Below, piece by piece: positions 25,101 through 40,100 of a DNA stretch of 64,000 nucleotides (its first letter is position 1; the number at the start of each line of letters is the position of its first letter). Position numbers and translations under genes: made by a program. The notes beneath the pieces are model-generated. The model worked only from the letters and a program-made list of their open reading frames with translations, searched no databases and was not told where the DNA came from. Source of the DNA: Siphonodentalium dalli (Eukaryota > Mollusca > Scaphopoda > Gadilida > Siphonodentaliidae); the NCBI GenBank assembly GCA_032622095.1, contig CP136066.1:101453319-101517318 (forward strand), in the 5' to 3' direction.

Positions 25101-28100
25101 TAATTGTGTGAATGTACAGTGTGTGTGATTGTTGTACTTTAACTTTGGAGTTATTTATTTCACTAATGGTCTTAGTGTCAGATAATCAAGCCTTGAAATA
25201 GGGTGTCTGTCATTTGCAGAATGAGGTCCCCAGAGGGTGAATTTAGTGATGCTACCCCGCATAGCGGGCTAGCATCACCAAATTCACTCTCTGGGAACCT
25301 CATTCTGCTTACACCTCAGCAGAATGAGGTTCCCAGAGGGTGATGCTAGCCAGCTATGCGGGGTAGCATCACTAAATTCACCCTCTGGGAACCTCATTCT
25401 GCAAATGACAGACACACTAGTTTGCAGATAATAGTGATACTTAAAGGCCCACTTAATTTTCGAATGCCCACATCACATTATATACAACTTATTCCATATT
25501 ATATATCATTTGGAAGAGGAACCAAAAAATGTATAGGACTGTGGCCTGGGAGTGTCCACCAAGACGTGACAGAGATTCTCATATTTACACCAAGACTTCC
25601 CCTGTTATTTATCGCAGCAATCCCAGCATGCATCATAATTTACAACTAAGAGATAAGAGTTATTCCCCTTCTATTGAGAATAATAAACTAGCAGTACAGA
25701 CCAGATCAAAATTAAGCACAGAACACACGTCGGTACCTTGACATAACATAACATGTTTGCAGTTTATTCAACCGGATAAGTTGATAATACAATGTTTTGG
25801 AACTTCCTCTTTCAAATGGTATACAACATGGAGTATGTTGTATATAATGTGATCTGGTGATTCAAAAATTAAGTCGGCCTTTAAAGTGATTCTTAACACT
25901 CACATTCACCAGACATTAATAGCTCAATAAAATCAGGATTGTTATAGTGAATCCAGTGGACAGGGCTAATAGATGGACTATGAAGAACCAACTTAGAGGG
26001 CCATTCAGCTCTGACATTTCTTAGTTTTGATAGCACCAGAATGTTCCAGCAAAATCATAGCTAACTTACAGATGTAAGTTTCTGTGGCAAACAGATGTCT
26101 GATGACATCATCATGTTAGTTTTAGTAATGTGTGCTCTGGGCCACCTGTTATGATGTCATCAGCATGGAATTTTCCATGATTTGCTCTGTGATTGACAGG
26201 TGTCAGGGAATTGGGTCAAACATGTGCTCCCTGGGCCCACCTGGTGTGATGTCATCATAATGGCATTGTCCATGATTTGCTGTGATTGACAGGTGTCAGG
26301 GAATCAGGTCATGAACACCTGTGCTCTAATTCCCTGAGTGGAGTTCTGAGTTCTTGTTCTGATTTCAGGACAGAGTCAGAATGTCACTGAAATATGCTGA
26401 GATCAAAATAATTTATATTAGACCCATTTTAAATCACAAATAATAAACACCAGTGTTTACAGGCATTATGACACTAATACTTGATGGTGCTAGGGAGTTG
26501 AATGGGGGCTTGTGAGGGGATGTGGGGGATTTTTATACCCCCCCCCCCCCCCCGCAACGAAGATAGGGGGGGTATACTGGAGTCAGCTTGTCCGTCGTCC
26601 GTCATCCGTCCGTGGACACAAATTTGTCCGGAGTTTTTCTCAGTCGTTTTATGATCAATTTCCGTGAAACTTGGCACAGACATCAACCACCATGGGAACC
26701 TGTGCACCTGCGATTATGACGTCTGTCGGACTTTTTTTTTTTTAGTTATCCCCCTTTTTCGACTTAGAAATGTTTCGCAACATGTATACTTTTGTCCGAG
26801 CTTTTATTCCTACATTTTTCAGTCAATTTTTTTTAAATGTGGCACAGATATTTAGTACCATGGGAACTTGTGCACCTGCGATTATGACGTCTGTCCAACA
26901 TTTTTTGGTGGAGTTGTCCCCCTTTTTCGATTTAGAAATTTTTTCGCAACATACATAATTTTGTCCAAGCTTTTATTCATCCATTTTTCGGTCAATAGGT
27001 TTAAGATTAGGGTTATGGTTGTACACCTGCAATGGGAACTGTTATTTTATTATTTTAACTAAATGTTTACTGACATGTGAAACATCTTAGTATTTTAAAA
27101 ACAGGGGGGTATCCGTAGTCCCATTGGGACAGTCACACCTCTAGTTAATATACCCCCACTAGATTGACTTTGTGCATCTATCTGTCTGTCTGTCCATCTG
27201 TCCGTCCATCGGTCCAGGCACATATCGTGGCCATGGGTTAAAATTTGGTTGGGAGGTTTGCCATCATGACTGTTTCCAAAATAGAGACAAATGATATTAA
27301 CCCTTCCATGACGGGAGCTGCGCTGGTGCAGCATTAAATATCCTGTGCCAGTACATATTCTTATATGCGAGTCTCCCATAGGGAGCATCGCATATATAAG
27401 AGAATGCACTGGCTTACAAGGTCAAGGGAAATCTTGTTAGGCCAATGTATTCTCTTATATATGCGAGGCTCCCTATGGGAGACTCGCATATATAAGAGAA
27501 TGCATTGGCACAGGGTTTTCATAAAATATGAGGAAGCTCCAGTCATGGAAGGGTTAATGTTTTCCATTCTTGAGTTCCTTCCTTCTTTGTTTATCTCGAA
27601 ATCTTATCTTTTTGTCAATCCATGCAGATATATCAGCCATCGGTTATTGGACCTGAATGAAATTAGGTATGGGGGTTTCCCACCATTACTGCTGCTTGAT
27701 TGAGGGGCGAAAGATGTTGTTTGTTTTTTTACTTTCTTAATATTCTATAATAAGATGAATAACAGACCATTCCGATGCACACTTTTATAACTGAGTGGGA
27801 GAATCCATTTAGTATAGACAGGGTTCCCGCGGGTCATTGAAAACCCTTGAATACCCTTGAATTTAAAAATCATTGTTCAAGGGCCCTTGAAACCCTTGAA
27901 TTCCAGTACCAGCCCTTGAAAACCCTTGAATGTGAACCTAATATATAAACACAAGATAGAAGATATACACAAGGTTATAACGCAATGCGAACGCACAATG
28001 TCAACTCGCATAGAAACATACGGAACACAGTGACCTAACGACCTTTGACCAACTGACATAGAATGTAAATAGTGGCTATTACGCGCTATGAATTTCACAC

Positions 28101-31100
28101 TGTTTACAGTAGTAACAATCGATCGAGTAATTATGTATTGCTCATTGTGATTGGTCAATGACTATCCCCTCCAGCTATTGACAAATCAAATTGCGCGTAT
28201 TAAACATATCTGAAGTCGGCTGAAAAAACAGCGTCTTACCAATGCTCAAAATAGAAATATGACAGGAGGGAAATGTAAATTCAATAATAAATGGCTCTCA
28301 AATCAAGAGTATTCTGCGTGGCTATGCGCAGTAGCCGACAACAAACACAAGGCAAGGTGCTTATTCTGTCAAACGAATATAGACCTCTCTGTCATGGGGG
28401 AGCATGCCATTAAAAGTCATACTAAAAGTGACAAGCATAAAAAAGCCGTCAGAGAGAGAGGGGGAACTTAATAAGCATTTCCTCTGCCTTGAATTCCACT
28501 GCCAGCTCAGACCAACAACAACAACAACAACAAGAGCAGCGCAATACTAGTACTACCCAACCTGTAACTATTAGCACTGTGTCGTCCCTGGTGACCAGCA
28601 GCGATGTACTTAAGGCTGAACTTTTGTGGTGTGCAAGTGCCAAGTCATTACAGCTACAACATCTGTTCAACTGTATCTAAAGTATTTCATCAAATGTTTC
28701 CTGATAGCCAAATAGCTAGGCAGCTGAGTATAGGGGAAAACAAATTGATGTATTTAACTGTGTTTGGTCTTGGTGCATATTACCAGAATATTACAATATA
28801 AAATCTTCAGACATGAACTATATTGTCCTTATGTTTGATGAGTCCCACAACAGGTCATTAGAAAAGAAACAGCTAGATGTGTATATAAGATACTGGGACA
28901 ACGTCACAAACAGTGTGAAAACGGTATATTTCGACTCGGAATTTCTAGGGCATGGACGCGCCGATGACTTACTGCCTGTCTTGTTGTCAAAAATCAAAAA
29001 GGTGGATGCCTTCCATAAAATGATTCAACTATCAAAATCTTAGGACATTGCTGAGCTGAAGACATACTACTAATTCTCATATTGATTATTGACACATGAC
29101 TGTCCTTGAAAACCCTTGAAATTTGAGTATATGCCTCCTTGAAAACCCTTGAATTTTGGCCCCCTACACTCCTTGAAAACCCTTGAATTTCATATGAAAA
29201 TAGGTGCAGGAACCCTGATAGAAAGAGTTAATTAAGTGAAATATGACTGTAGAGCTATTAGAGCATGCCATGAATATCTACTCTGGCTAACGCCCGTAGA
29301 GATCATATTCCACCAGAACAATATATTTCTTAGTTATTATCTGTTCCTTAATAATGTACTTCACTGTAGGTTAAAGTCCGAACTCAAAATTGCATGCTTT
29401 TCTGTGCTTTTTGTGAGCCGATATCGCAATAAATTGAATTGAATTATTTACCCAGGAGAAATTCAATAACTGTAAGCGACTCGATGCAAAATCGCACATA
29501 AAGTCATTTTAATCATGAAATTTTTAGTTGTGACCTTCACCTACAGTGAATTAGATTATTAAGGAACAGATAATAACTAAGAAATATATTCCCCGCGTTA
29601 TATTTTCGACTTTATAAGGTTCCCTGTCAAACTTGAAAAAATTTCGAAGGTTTTGTACTGGTGGATTATCACCTCTACGGGCGTTAGCCAGAGAAGAGAT
29701 TCATGGCATGATCTATAGAGCTATATGCTGCTAAAATCTCATGGAAAAGTGGTATGTTAAAATTTATCCATTATTATTGTGCAACTTTCTCTTTCATCCA
29801 GTGATGAAGACATGCAGAGTGTCGCTAGTTTAATGAGCATCGGTCGCATGGACATAGCTGATCTTGATGACCTTGATGATGACGATGAAGAGGACGATGG
29901 TGAGACCGCTGAAAAAATATCAGAATTGACCTCCCAATTCCACCTATTCAAAAATGGAGTGGGTGACTGGAACGGTAATCCGTTTGATGATGATATGGAT
30001 GACGACAATGATTGGCATGAACCTGTGCATGGTATTTGCATGTTTGTTTTTCCTTTGCCTTGATTATGCCATAATAAAAATATGGTTTGCTTGCAGTCAC
30101 CCGACCTACTGGTCTCAAAAAATATTTATTTATTAAAACATATTTGTGGAGAAGATATCGGTGATGAATGTCATTTTTTAATTATCTGCAATGAACTAAA
30201 ACAAATCCGCCAGAGATACTTCCCCAAATATATTACTGGGAAAATCCCACCAGAGAAATAATTCACTGTCTGCTAACTCTTCAAAACATGACCGTTCTAA
30301 AAATGTATATTCATCAAATTAGCGTTCCAGAAATCGCCGAAATAGTTGTTAAATGGTGCTATTTTTAAAAGTTTTTTTATGAATATAATATTTATATACT
30401 GTATATGAATGTGTATAACACCTATATATACACAAATTTGTGTGTATGATTGAATGCATACATAGTGTAAATATGTTTGTGCTTGTTTCGCTATATTTAA
30501 TGACTTGGCAATAAACTTTCATTCATTTATTCTAAAGGCACTTACCCAAATTTTGGGAGACTCGCATATATAAGAGAATACACTGGCACTGGGTCTTTAA
30601 TGCTGCACCAGTGCAGCTCCCATCATGAAAGAGATAAAACTTCAAAATTTATCAATCACCCTCAGGCGACACCCTGATAACAGTTCACATCAACATTCCA
30701 AACCAATAGGCTTGTTGTTTCTGCATATACAGACTTCCAAAAAAAAAAATTCCATGACTACCTATTGCTATCCACATTGGAAAATATGGGTAGGGTGACT
30801 CCAAACAAAGATATTTTTAATAGTGGCCAAAGAGTGAGTTTACAAGATCCAACTCTACCATATTCATATTTTGTTATTTTCAGTTGTTCTGGTCACATAT
30901 GACTTATGAAAACACTGATTCATGGGATAATAATATTGACTTAATTAGCATTGAGAAATTGGGCATTAATTTGGTTTCTACATTGCAAAATTTGATTTTA
31001 TAATATATTATTGTATAATATTTTATATATATTGTCCATTAAAACAACAAGCCACAATGTGTAATTTGTATAAATTTAAACTAATGGGGGGAATCGGATC

Positions 31101-34100
31101 GAATAAATTCACTCTTATTTGCTCCTCACATGATCAGTTTCTTAGAAGTGTTCATCGTAATTTATATATTAAAGAGCATCAATTTTTTTTTATGTTGCCA
31201 TCTTTATCCACAGCATGAAGTAATAGCATTGCCAGTCAGTAGCATGTTATGGGCCTTTATGTTATTTTTTCAAACCAATAATCAATTAGCTAACAAGTTA
31301 CTGACGGTTTACGTTGCACATCCATGTTAAAATTGATCATGAGAGGCAGCATTATTGTAATGTGTTATGAGGCATTTTTACGTGAATAATTGATATATTT
31401 GTGTATTTCTTGAACTATAAGAGGATGATTTCAGAATAAGGTGAATTTTCATCAATCATATGTGATGTAATCTTGATTACCAGAACAAATGAAAAAAAAA
31501 TGAAACGATGCTCACATCAGTTGGAGCAAATATAGAAAAATAACTTATTGCCGTATTGTGATGCAGTATGTGTCTGGTGTGACTAAATTATAAGATGGAT
31601 TTTAGGCCAGTAATTGGAGTTTCACTCAGATCTTTTTGAAAGTTAGTTGTTTCTGAAAACTATATGTTATGTTCTGTGAGAGCAATGTGGCAGAAATAAC
31701 TAAAAACTTACTGAACTCTCTCGTCATCAACTCTAGACATAATATCTCATTGTTAGCCCTGACACCGGATAAGTTAATTTTCACAAGTAGAATTAAAAAA
31801 TCTTACATTTGTATATATGGTCTTATGAATTAGGCGTGCCTCATTCTAATGTATCTATCCTGTGGTTCAAGCACAAAAATTGCTTTAATTATGAGTAAAA
31901 TGCCGTATTGTTTGTTTTATATTTGTCTCTACCGTTATTATTCCTCAGCATGTTCATAGCTCAATCACTTTCTTACCCTGTTTCTTATCTTCAACCATAG
32001 ACAGATTTAATACGCTATCAATGCACATATAGGATATGGCAGACATAAAGAAAACAAAAAACAAGTTTGTAAGATAATACTTATAAGATCAATATATAAT
32101 ACAAGCTGATATGCCCGACTTTGTCTGGGCTATTTAGGGATTTCTTTCTGATCGCCTCTGTTTGCGCAGAATATACAGAAACATGCCTATATGAGCGTAT
32201 ATGAGCTAGGTCAAGGTCAAGGACATGGTCGCACTTGAAATTGGATCCGCCATATTGTTCCTGGGATCAAAGTAAGCCTACATACCAAACTCGAGTTGGA
32301 TCGGTCGAGCAGTTTTCGAGCCTATAACACACATACATACATGCACACATACATATAGACAGAAGTTCCAAAATATAAAATAGATGATCATACGAAGAAA
32401 TTGCTATATACATAATGACTAGCTTTAAATTTAAGTTTTCCGCTTCTGTAGTAAACTGACTTATGACACAGTTGGTTGTTTTTAATTTTGACCGAATAAT
32501 AAACCCAATTGTTTTATCGTCATTCACTCTGTAGAACCCAGGCAACGCTTGTTCAATTTTATTTGTTAGTAAAGACCTCTGGGCATTGTAACGTGAACAT
32601 TGTAATATAATATGCATTTCATCTTCCACTTTGTTTTGGTTGTGTTGTTTACATAACCGATCCGCCGTTGGAATAGGATCGAGTTTCTCTCTCCTAGTGA
32701 CTCCTACTAGTACCCTTTTCAATCTCTGCAGGCTTGTGGGACCCAGTGACCAGCTTAAGAGTCATTCATCTTGGTAAATTATATATATAGGTTGATACAC
32801 TGCTGAATTCGGTCTTAAACTGCCCCATGAAATTCAACTTACTATTGTTGCAGAAGCGCCTTTGTAATCGAGATGTCTCTGAAATGATCTGGTAATTGAG
32901 ATTGAAACACTATAAACAGTAATGCCCTAAATAATGGCAGCAATCTTAGATCTTGGATCTGAAATCATTACTGTCTGCGAAAGAATAATTCAAAAAAATT
33001 TATTGTATTTTAGCTTCTACCAATTCTCGTAATTCTGCGAGAGCTTTCCGATGAATGGCAACAAGCCATATTTCCGACTAAATCCTGAAAAGTTACCCAT
33101 AATTCTGCTGTGGTTAAAGAGTCGATTACTTAGGGCATTACTGTATTGCATTTACTTAACAAAAAACTTCATGCATTGATTTCTCTTCATTTTAGTCATA
33201 AAAATTACGTAGTACCGTAAACATTTCAGAGCGACAACAGCTCTGGATTTTCTTCCCATTATCTACAGTTGTAAATTACCTCTTATCAAATCCATACATA
33301 ATTTTGGGGTTCGAACAATCCATGTCCGTTTAAAATATATTTTCTGATAGATTGTTGTGAAATAATGGGAATAGGGAAGGACAACAGCTATAATATTGAC
33401 ATTCATGAGAAATAAGCAAAAATATATGTTTTGATTTGTTTGGATCTGCCTTGCTTGATTTTACTCTGCATGTTGAAAGTTTTTACTGATTGTTATAAAT
33501 TTGAAGCCTTTTTGGCTCTTTCCTAATTATTGACTTGTATTATTGGCTTGAATTGTAGAAATTCTAAATTGGTTAATTTATTCAGTTTTAGCTTGAAGGC
33601 GAATTTTCCAGCTCATGCATACTCACCAAGCTTTCCAATAATTTATATGTATCTTCTTGAGAATACCTCTCATGTACTCCGGTTGAGTTAAAATTCCTAA
33701 CTGCCATGTCCCTAAGTAATTGATCTTTGGAAATGTGGAAGAGAGCAAGCCTGAATTTATTATTTCTGACATTTGCAGGATTAGGTCCCCAGAGGGTGAA
33801 CTAAGTGATGCTATCCCGCACGGCGGGTCAGCGTCACCAAATTCACACTCTGGGGTTCATTTTTCTGCTTAGACCCCAACTTCTGGGAAGTATCTATTGT
33901 CTCAAATTAACATTGTTTTTAGTTACATTTTCCCTTCTCTTCCATTTCTATATCCCCTAATTTGCAGAATATAAAAGCATGATCGAGGTGACTAATGGGT
34001 TAAGATCACCAACTTCAAACTGGAAACTTCAATCTGATCCTAGTTCTTCCATATAGCAGTTGAGGCCTAAACAGATTATTAAGGTCCCAGAGGTTGAATT

Positions 34101-37100
34101 TGGTGATGCTAGCCCACTGCAGGATAGCGCACTAAATTCGCCTTCTGGTGACCTCATTCTGCAAACGTCAGACACACTAAATTCAGGTTATGTTCTATTG
34201 CAATTCAAGTTGAATATTTACAAGTTGCTAAAACTATCATTCTGATTGGTCGAGAGTTGATCACTTCAGTTTTCGATTCACCGGCTTCGTCCTCAAAAGC
34301 ATGCACAAATTTTAAATAGAGCATGCTGCTATTGACAAATACGTCACCACGCAGCCAGAGTTGAGTAAACGGCTTCAACCGGAAAGTTGATACTCTAGGT
34401 ACGATTAACAGGTTTTTCGGCAAAACCAAGTATAAACTCCATGGAAATTACCCAGCGATTGGATCATCGGAATAAAGATGTCTCACTTCATAGCATATAA
34501 CGGCGATAAAAAAAATGCTTTCGTGTGGTTTGAATTACAATGGAGATAAACGTGCACTATTTTGTTTATTATTCAGGGATTGGACATTTATCAGTACCGG
34601 TATGTTAACTCATTGTGTCTATCATGTGTAATGACAGCTTAAACTCAGATATGGTCATTGATAAATGTTTTACATTTTGTTGCTTGATATTCAGTCTAAA
34701 TATTTCAGTGTTTATGGCTTTTCAATATTTTTTTATTATAATTAATGGCAATATATTTGTTTATGGTTCTAAAAATTTATAAAAGAAGATAATATGGTTT
34801 TAAATGTTGGCTTTTAAAAGAATAATTTAAAATTCAAACAGACAAACTTGTTATATCTTCTCATATTCAACTTTATATTTCAGAATTATCATTGGATACA
34901 ATACTAATGAATTGGGATTATCACATGTTTTCATACTGTCTCACACAATACATTGTCTCTGAACATAAATATGTAACGAATAAGGTCATTTTGTATTTCA
35001 AGTTATCTCAAAACCAATTACTTTTCAATCTCAGAAGAGGACACCAGAGATATAATTATTTTATTAATAACTTTCAGTGCAATTTTTAAGTTTAAAACAG
35101 ATTTTTTACAATCTATAACTCTAGTTCACTGTTAACCCTTTAATGACCGGAGCTGTGATGGTGCAGTATATGCTAATACATTGGAATTCTCGCGTGTTGA
35201 TATTTATTATTTGAATGGCGGTATTTCCATTATTTTATATTCACCTAGAAAATGCCTTGAGAGCCTTTAAGTATCTCCACAAAGCAGGTCATTACAATTT
35301 AACATTTGTTGATCTAATGCATATATTTTGCTGCTTTGTCCAGGTCCATTATTCAAGGAAAACAAGCCAAATTTGACACTAAATCCATTTGATGAAGATG
35401 AGAAAAATCCATTCAGGGATGGAGATGACTCACGTGATACAACCCCTGTGAATGAAGAGCCGAAAGTTCCGAATAGAAATAGCGGCACAAATCCGTTTGG
35501 TGAATCAGATGACATGACTGAATCATTGGACCTTGCTCATAAAAGCAATCAGTCAACTCCGAAAAAATCTGCATTGAAAAATGCTAAGAAGAAATCCGCA
35601 ACTTTGCCACCAGGAATTCTCAAAAATAGTCCAAAGAAAGAACCCCCTGAGAAGTCAAAGGGTGGGAGAATGTCTCTGAATGTTTTTAGCAGGAAATCTC
35701 GGACTCCTTCACCCCCTACCAAGAGGCCGATCTATACAGGGACACCGCCGGCCACACCTCTTCCTGTCCGTGCGATAACGCCACCTCCTCCTCCTTCAGA
35801 TGAGAGACCATCATCAATGTCGCCAGAGAAAAGGTAAGAAATCTGATGAATCAAGCTTGAAATGGTGTGTCTGACATTTGCAGAATGAGGTCCCCTAGAG
35901 GGTGAATTTAGTGATGCTACCTGGACAGTGTGCTATCATCACAAAATCCCCCCTTTGGGGACCTCATTCTGCTTAGGCCTCATCATCTGGGAAGTGTCTG
36001 TAGTCTCAAATTGACATTGTTTTTGGTTAATTTTCTTCATCTCTGCACTGTCAGCATATGACGTAATCTGAAGGTCCAATAAGCGTATAATTTGACTTGA
36101 ATGTGACCTCATGGATAACCACCAGAATATTTTAGAACAGACCCGATTATCAGATCTCATAATTTATTATTTCAAAAAAATAATTAAATATAGTAATTCC
36201 CAATAACTTGCAAATTTAGGATAAGAAAAACACCAGTTCCATCAATGATACTAAATAGTATGCAAGCCTTGAAATAGTGAGCCTGTCATTTGCAGAATGA
36301 GGTCCCCAGAGGGTGAATTTAGTGATGCTAGCCCGCTATGTGGGGTAGCATCACCAAATTCACCCTCTGGGAACCTCATTCTGTTGAGGTGTAAGCAGAA
36401 TGAGGTCCCCAGAGGGTGAATTCGGTGATGCTAGCCTGCTATACGGGGTAGCCTCACTAAATTCTCCCTCTGGGGACCTCATTCTGCAAATGACAGACAC
36501 ACTATTTCAAGGCTTGATAGTATTGTATGATCTGAGATATAATTAATGAGGAAATTTCTATAATCGCTGCCGTAGTATTATTATAGAACTATAAAGTTCA
36601 TAAAATAATTGACTATGCCTCTCATTGTGAAATATACTCCTATGCTGCTGGAACACCATCTTCAATAAACTAGAATATTATTGCATTTCATATACTCTTT
36701 TATTCAGCATATTGTCCACCCCAGAGAAAAGGATATCACAGGAGAGTAATACATCTGAGGTGAGGGTCTTAACTATTAATATACATTTTGCTGTGCATCG
36801 CTTAAAGTTATGTGAAACACTCTAGATATAGAATGGAGAATAATATTGCTCAAAGAGGTTATTTTTACAAATATTGTATTCGAGTTGACAACACACACTC
36901 TTATTCTTATATATTAATTAAATGCAATGACCCTCGATGGCGAAATCCTTTTAATAATTTATCACAGTCCAGAATCAAGCCTGGGCACCCGTTCGGGGCG
37001 AGGCGTTGAAAGTTTTCTAAGTCCAGAAACGAAAAGTGTTTGCCGCTCGCTGCCTTTTTGCCCTGCTGCGCAGCGAGCGGTTTTAAGAGGTAAATATTTA

Positions 37101-40100
37101 CAATTGAGCGTAGTTCAGATGATGTTTTCTATGGAATGATACGGTCGATTTGTTTGAGATTTTCGGCGATGTTAGTATAATGCTCTATTCCCCCAGTTGG
37201 ATTAGTGCCTGAATACTAACTTGTCAGTTTCACGCACCCGAACAAGTCCATAATATGTCTTTAAGCTTGCCGCACATCATGCAACAATTGTTGCATCATG
37301 TGCAGAGCCATGTTTTTTGTTGCGGGCAGCAAAATAATTTTTTGAGAGTCACCACATCTGACACAACAGGCAACAGTTAACAAAATGCCGACATTGACAA
37401 AACATGCCACCGCAAACAACCCAACAATGTTGCACAACTTTGTTGCATCATGTGTGGTCGGCTTTACAATTATTATTTTTCCCAGGGATAATCAATCTTC
37501 CTGAGCTGGGACCTTCGCCTGCGGTGAAATGCATTATTAACCATTTCATGATGGGAGCTGAGCTGGTGCAGCATTAAAGATCATGTGCCAGTGCATTCTC
37601 TTTTGTATGCGAGTCTCCCTTTAATATATAAGAGAATGCAATGGCTTACAAGGTCAAGGTAAATATTGTTAGGCCAATGTATTCTCTTATATATGTGAGG
37701 CTTCCCGTGGGAGACTCGCATATATAAGAGAATGCATTGGCACAGGGTTTTCGGTAAATTTCAGGTAGCTCCAGTCATGGAAGGGTTAAAGAACATTTAC
37801 TCTGAAATATATTATCTGCGTTATTTTTTCAATGTTATAAACTTCCCCATCAGAACATCAAAAAGTACTCAGGTTTTGAACTGGTGTAATCAAGCCTTGA
37901 AATAGTGTGTCTGTGATTTGCAGACAATTTGCATAGCAGGGTAGCATCACCAAATTCACCCTCTGGGGACCTCATTCTGCAAATGCTAGTGGGCTAGCAT
38001 CACTAAATTCACCCTCTGGGGACCTCATTCCGCAAATGACAGACACTATTTCAAGGCTTGATGTAATACGATCTCTACTGGTGTAGCCAGAGTAGAGATT
38101 CATGAATCAATATTTTTGAATATTTATTCTTTGACTTGAGCAGCAGATTTGTCACACTTTCAGAACAACTCCCCTGCAATGTCACCATCAATAGCCTCAA
38201 ACTCTACCCAGGAGCTGATTGGCTGGTGTAAGAATGTTACCAAGGGATACAGAGGTGTTAAAATCACCAACTTTACGACATCATGGAGGAATGGAATGGC
38301 CTTCTGTGCCATCGTCCACAAGTTTCGTCCAGATCTCATGTGAGTAACAATTGTTATATATTTAAGGAAGAATAGAAACATTTCTGTTCATAAATATAAA
38401 ACTTTACTCAGTCCTTAAAGGCACATGTGGCCTTCGCGGTGAGCATATTGCTGTTAAAAAGTCACATCCATGAAAACCGTCATAAACAGAAAGTATATTA
38501 AAATATAGACATATGTTGTTCTTATGCCAATCATAAATATCGCGTAAAAAGTATGTTATGTTCAAGTCTGTATGCTTTGTCATGTAAACAAAGGCCAAAA
38601 AATGTAACAGAATACATATGAGAAAGTACAGTTCGAGCCAAAAAATGGTACAATACTGCTATCAAGTTCAGAGAAACGAATCAAAGATTCATGCAAATGC
38701 TCTCTTGAATTCTGCTATGGGATTCACAATCGGTACAACATTTATGAGTTGCTGTGGATGTGAAATAGACCGGATTAGAATTGTGTCAAATTAATCGGCT
38801 TTCAGCTTCCTTTTTATACACGTGTCCCATCTACAAATTATATTTTCAACATACAATTATCATTTGTGCCAGCCAAAACTATTTTTTTAAGTGGGTTGTG
38901 TTTGCTTTATTCAGTTCACTGAAGGACTGGGAACGATCTGTAAAATTATTCTATGCTGTGAATATTCATACGGTCATATTATAGTTTGGAATTTATCTCA
39001 AACTACATGCTCCAGTGCATTTTATGTTGACAACTTTACGCAGCGAATGAGAATAATTTCCTTTTTCACCTATTATCGGATTCGTAATTTTTTTTCTTCT
39101 TATCTCATGTCATGGGTGTTGAGGTAGACCACCTTATACACACATATCAGTAAGCCCCTCCCACAGCCATCCAGATCTAATGTAGAACTAAATCCCCCAA
39201 ACTAATCCATTGATTGTAGTGATGCGGACCGGACCGCTTTGGACCGGTCCGGTCCGCGGTCCAGGGGTGGACCGCGGTCCGGTCTGGACCGGGTGTCACT
39301 GGACCGGACCGCTTTTTGCCACCAGTCTGGTACTCTCCGGTCCACTATTTTACTTCAGTTATAATAAACTATCGCGAATATTATTGCATATTTGCCGTCA
39401 TATCAATTAGCAACATTGTATTGACGCATTGAAGTGGTTAATATCTATTAAACATTTGATGTCAGGAAAACAATATATAGATGTACATTGTACATGTCAC
39501 TTTCCTTATAATGAAAGTGCCAGTGTGGGCGGCCGCCTGATTTGATGTCCAACACTATGTAGCACCCTACCAATGCGACATACATGCAACTGAATGAGTA
39601 TGGAACTATTTGCCATAAACAGTGTAACATGGCATCAACTAATCAATTTGGATGGATATCGAATTGAGTATTCTATTGTTTTTCACAGTTATAATTATCA
39701 AAGAAACATGCAAACCACATTACATAGTACATACACAAGACAGTCACATTAATCAATAGTATTATAGTAGTTGTACTTAGCCTATAGGTATATAACTGTA
39801 ATTGTCAGGACTATACAATCAGCCATCACAATCTCCAAGACTCCAATATTAATGTAGTAGTCATATTAGTACACATTTGTATAATTGTCATCAGTATAGC
39901 TATTTCGTTTAAATTCAATTTAATGAAAATATGTATGATACGAATCATGCATACGATCAGTTGAGTGCCATGTTAGATTGGTTATAACACATTCTGGCCC
40001 TAGCTATAGCTATATATCTGCCCAATACATTTAATTAGTGCATGTTCGCATTACTAGAAATACTATTATCGTGCATCGTTCCCAGTATATCCCACCAGAG

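Noticed and set aside
28507-28533. CAA repeat as a host poly-Gln exon.
   Set aside because: It lies within the TIR-bounded hAT relic between transposase fragments.
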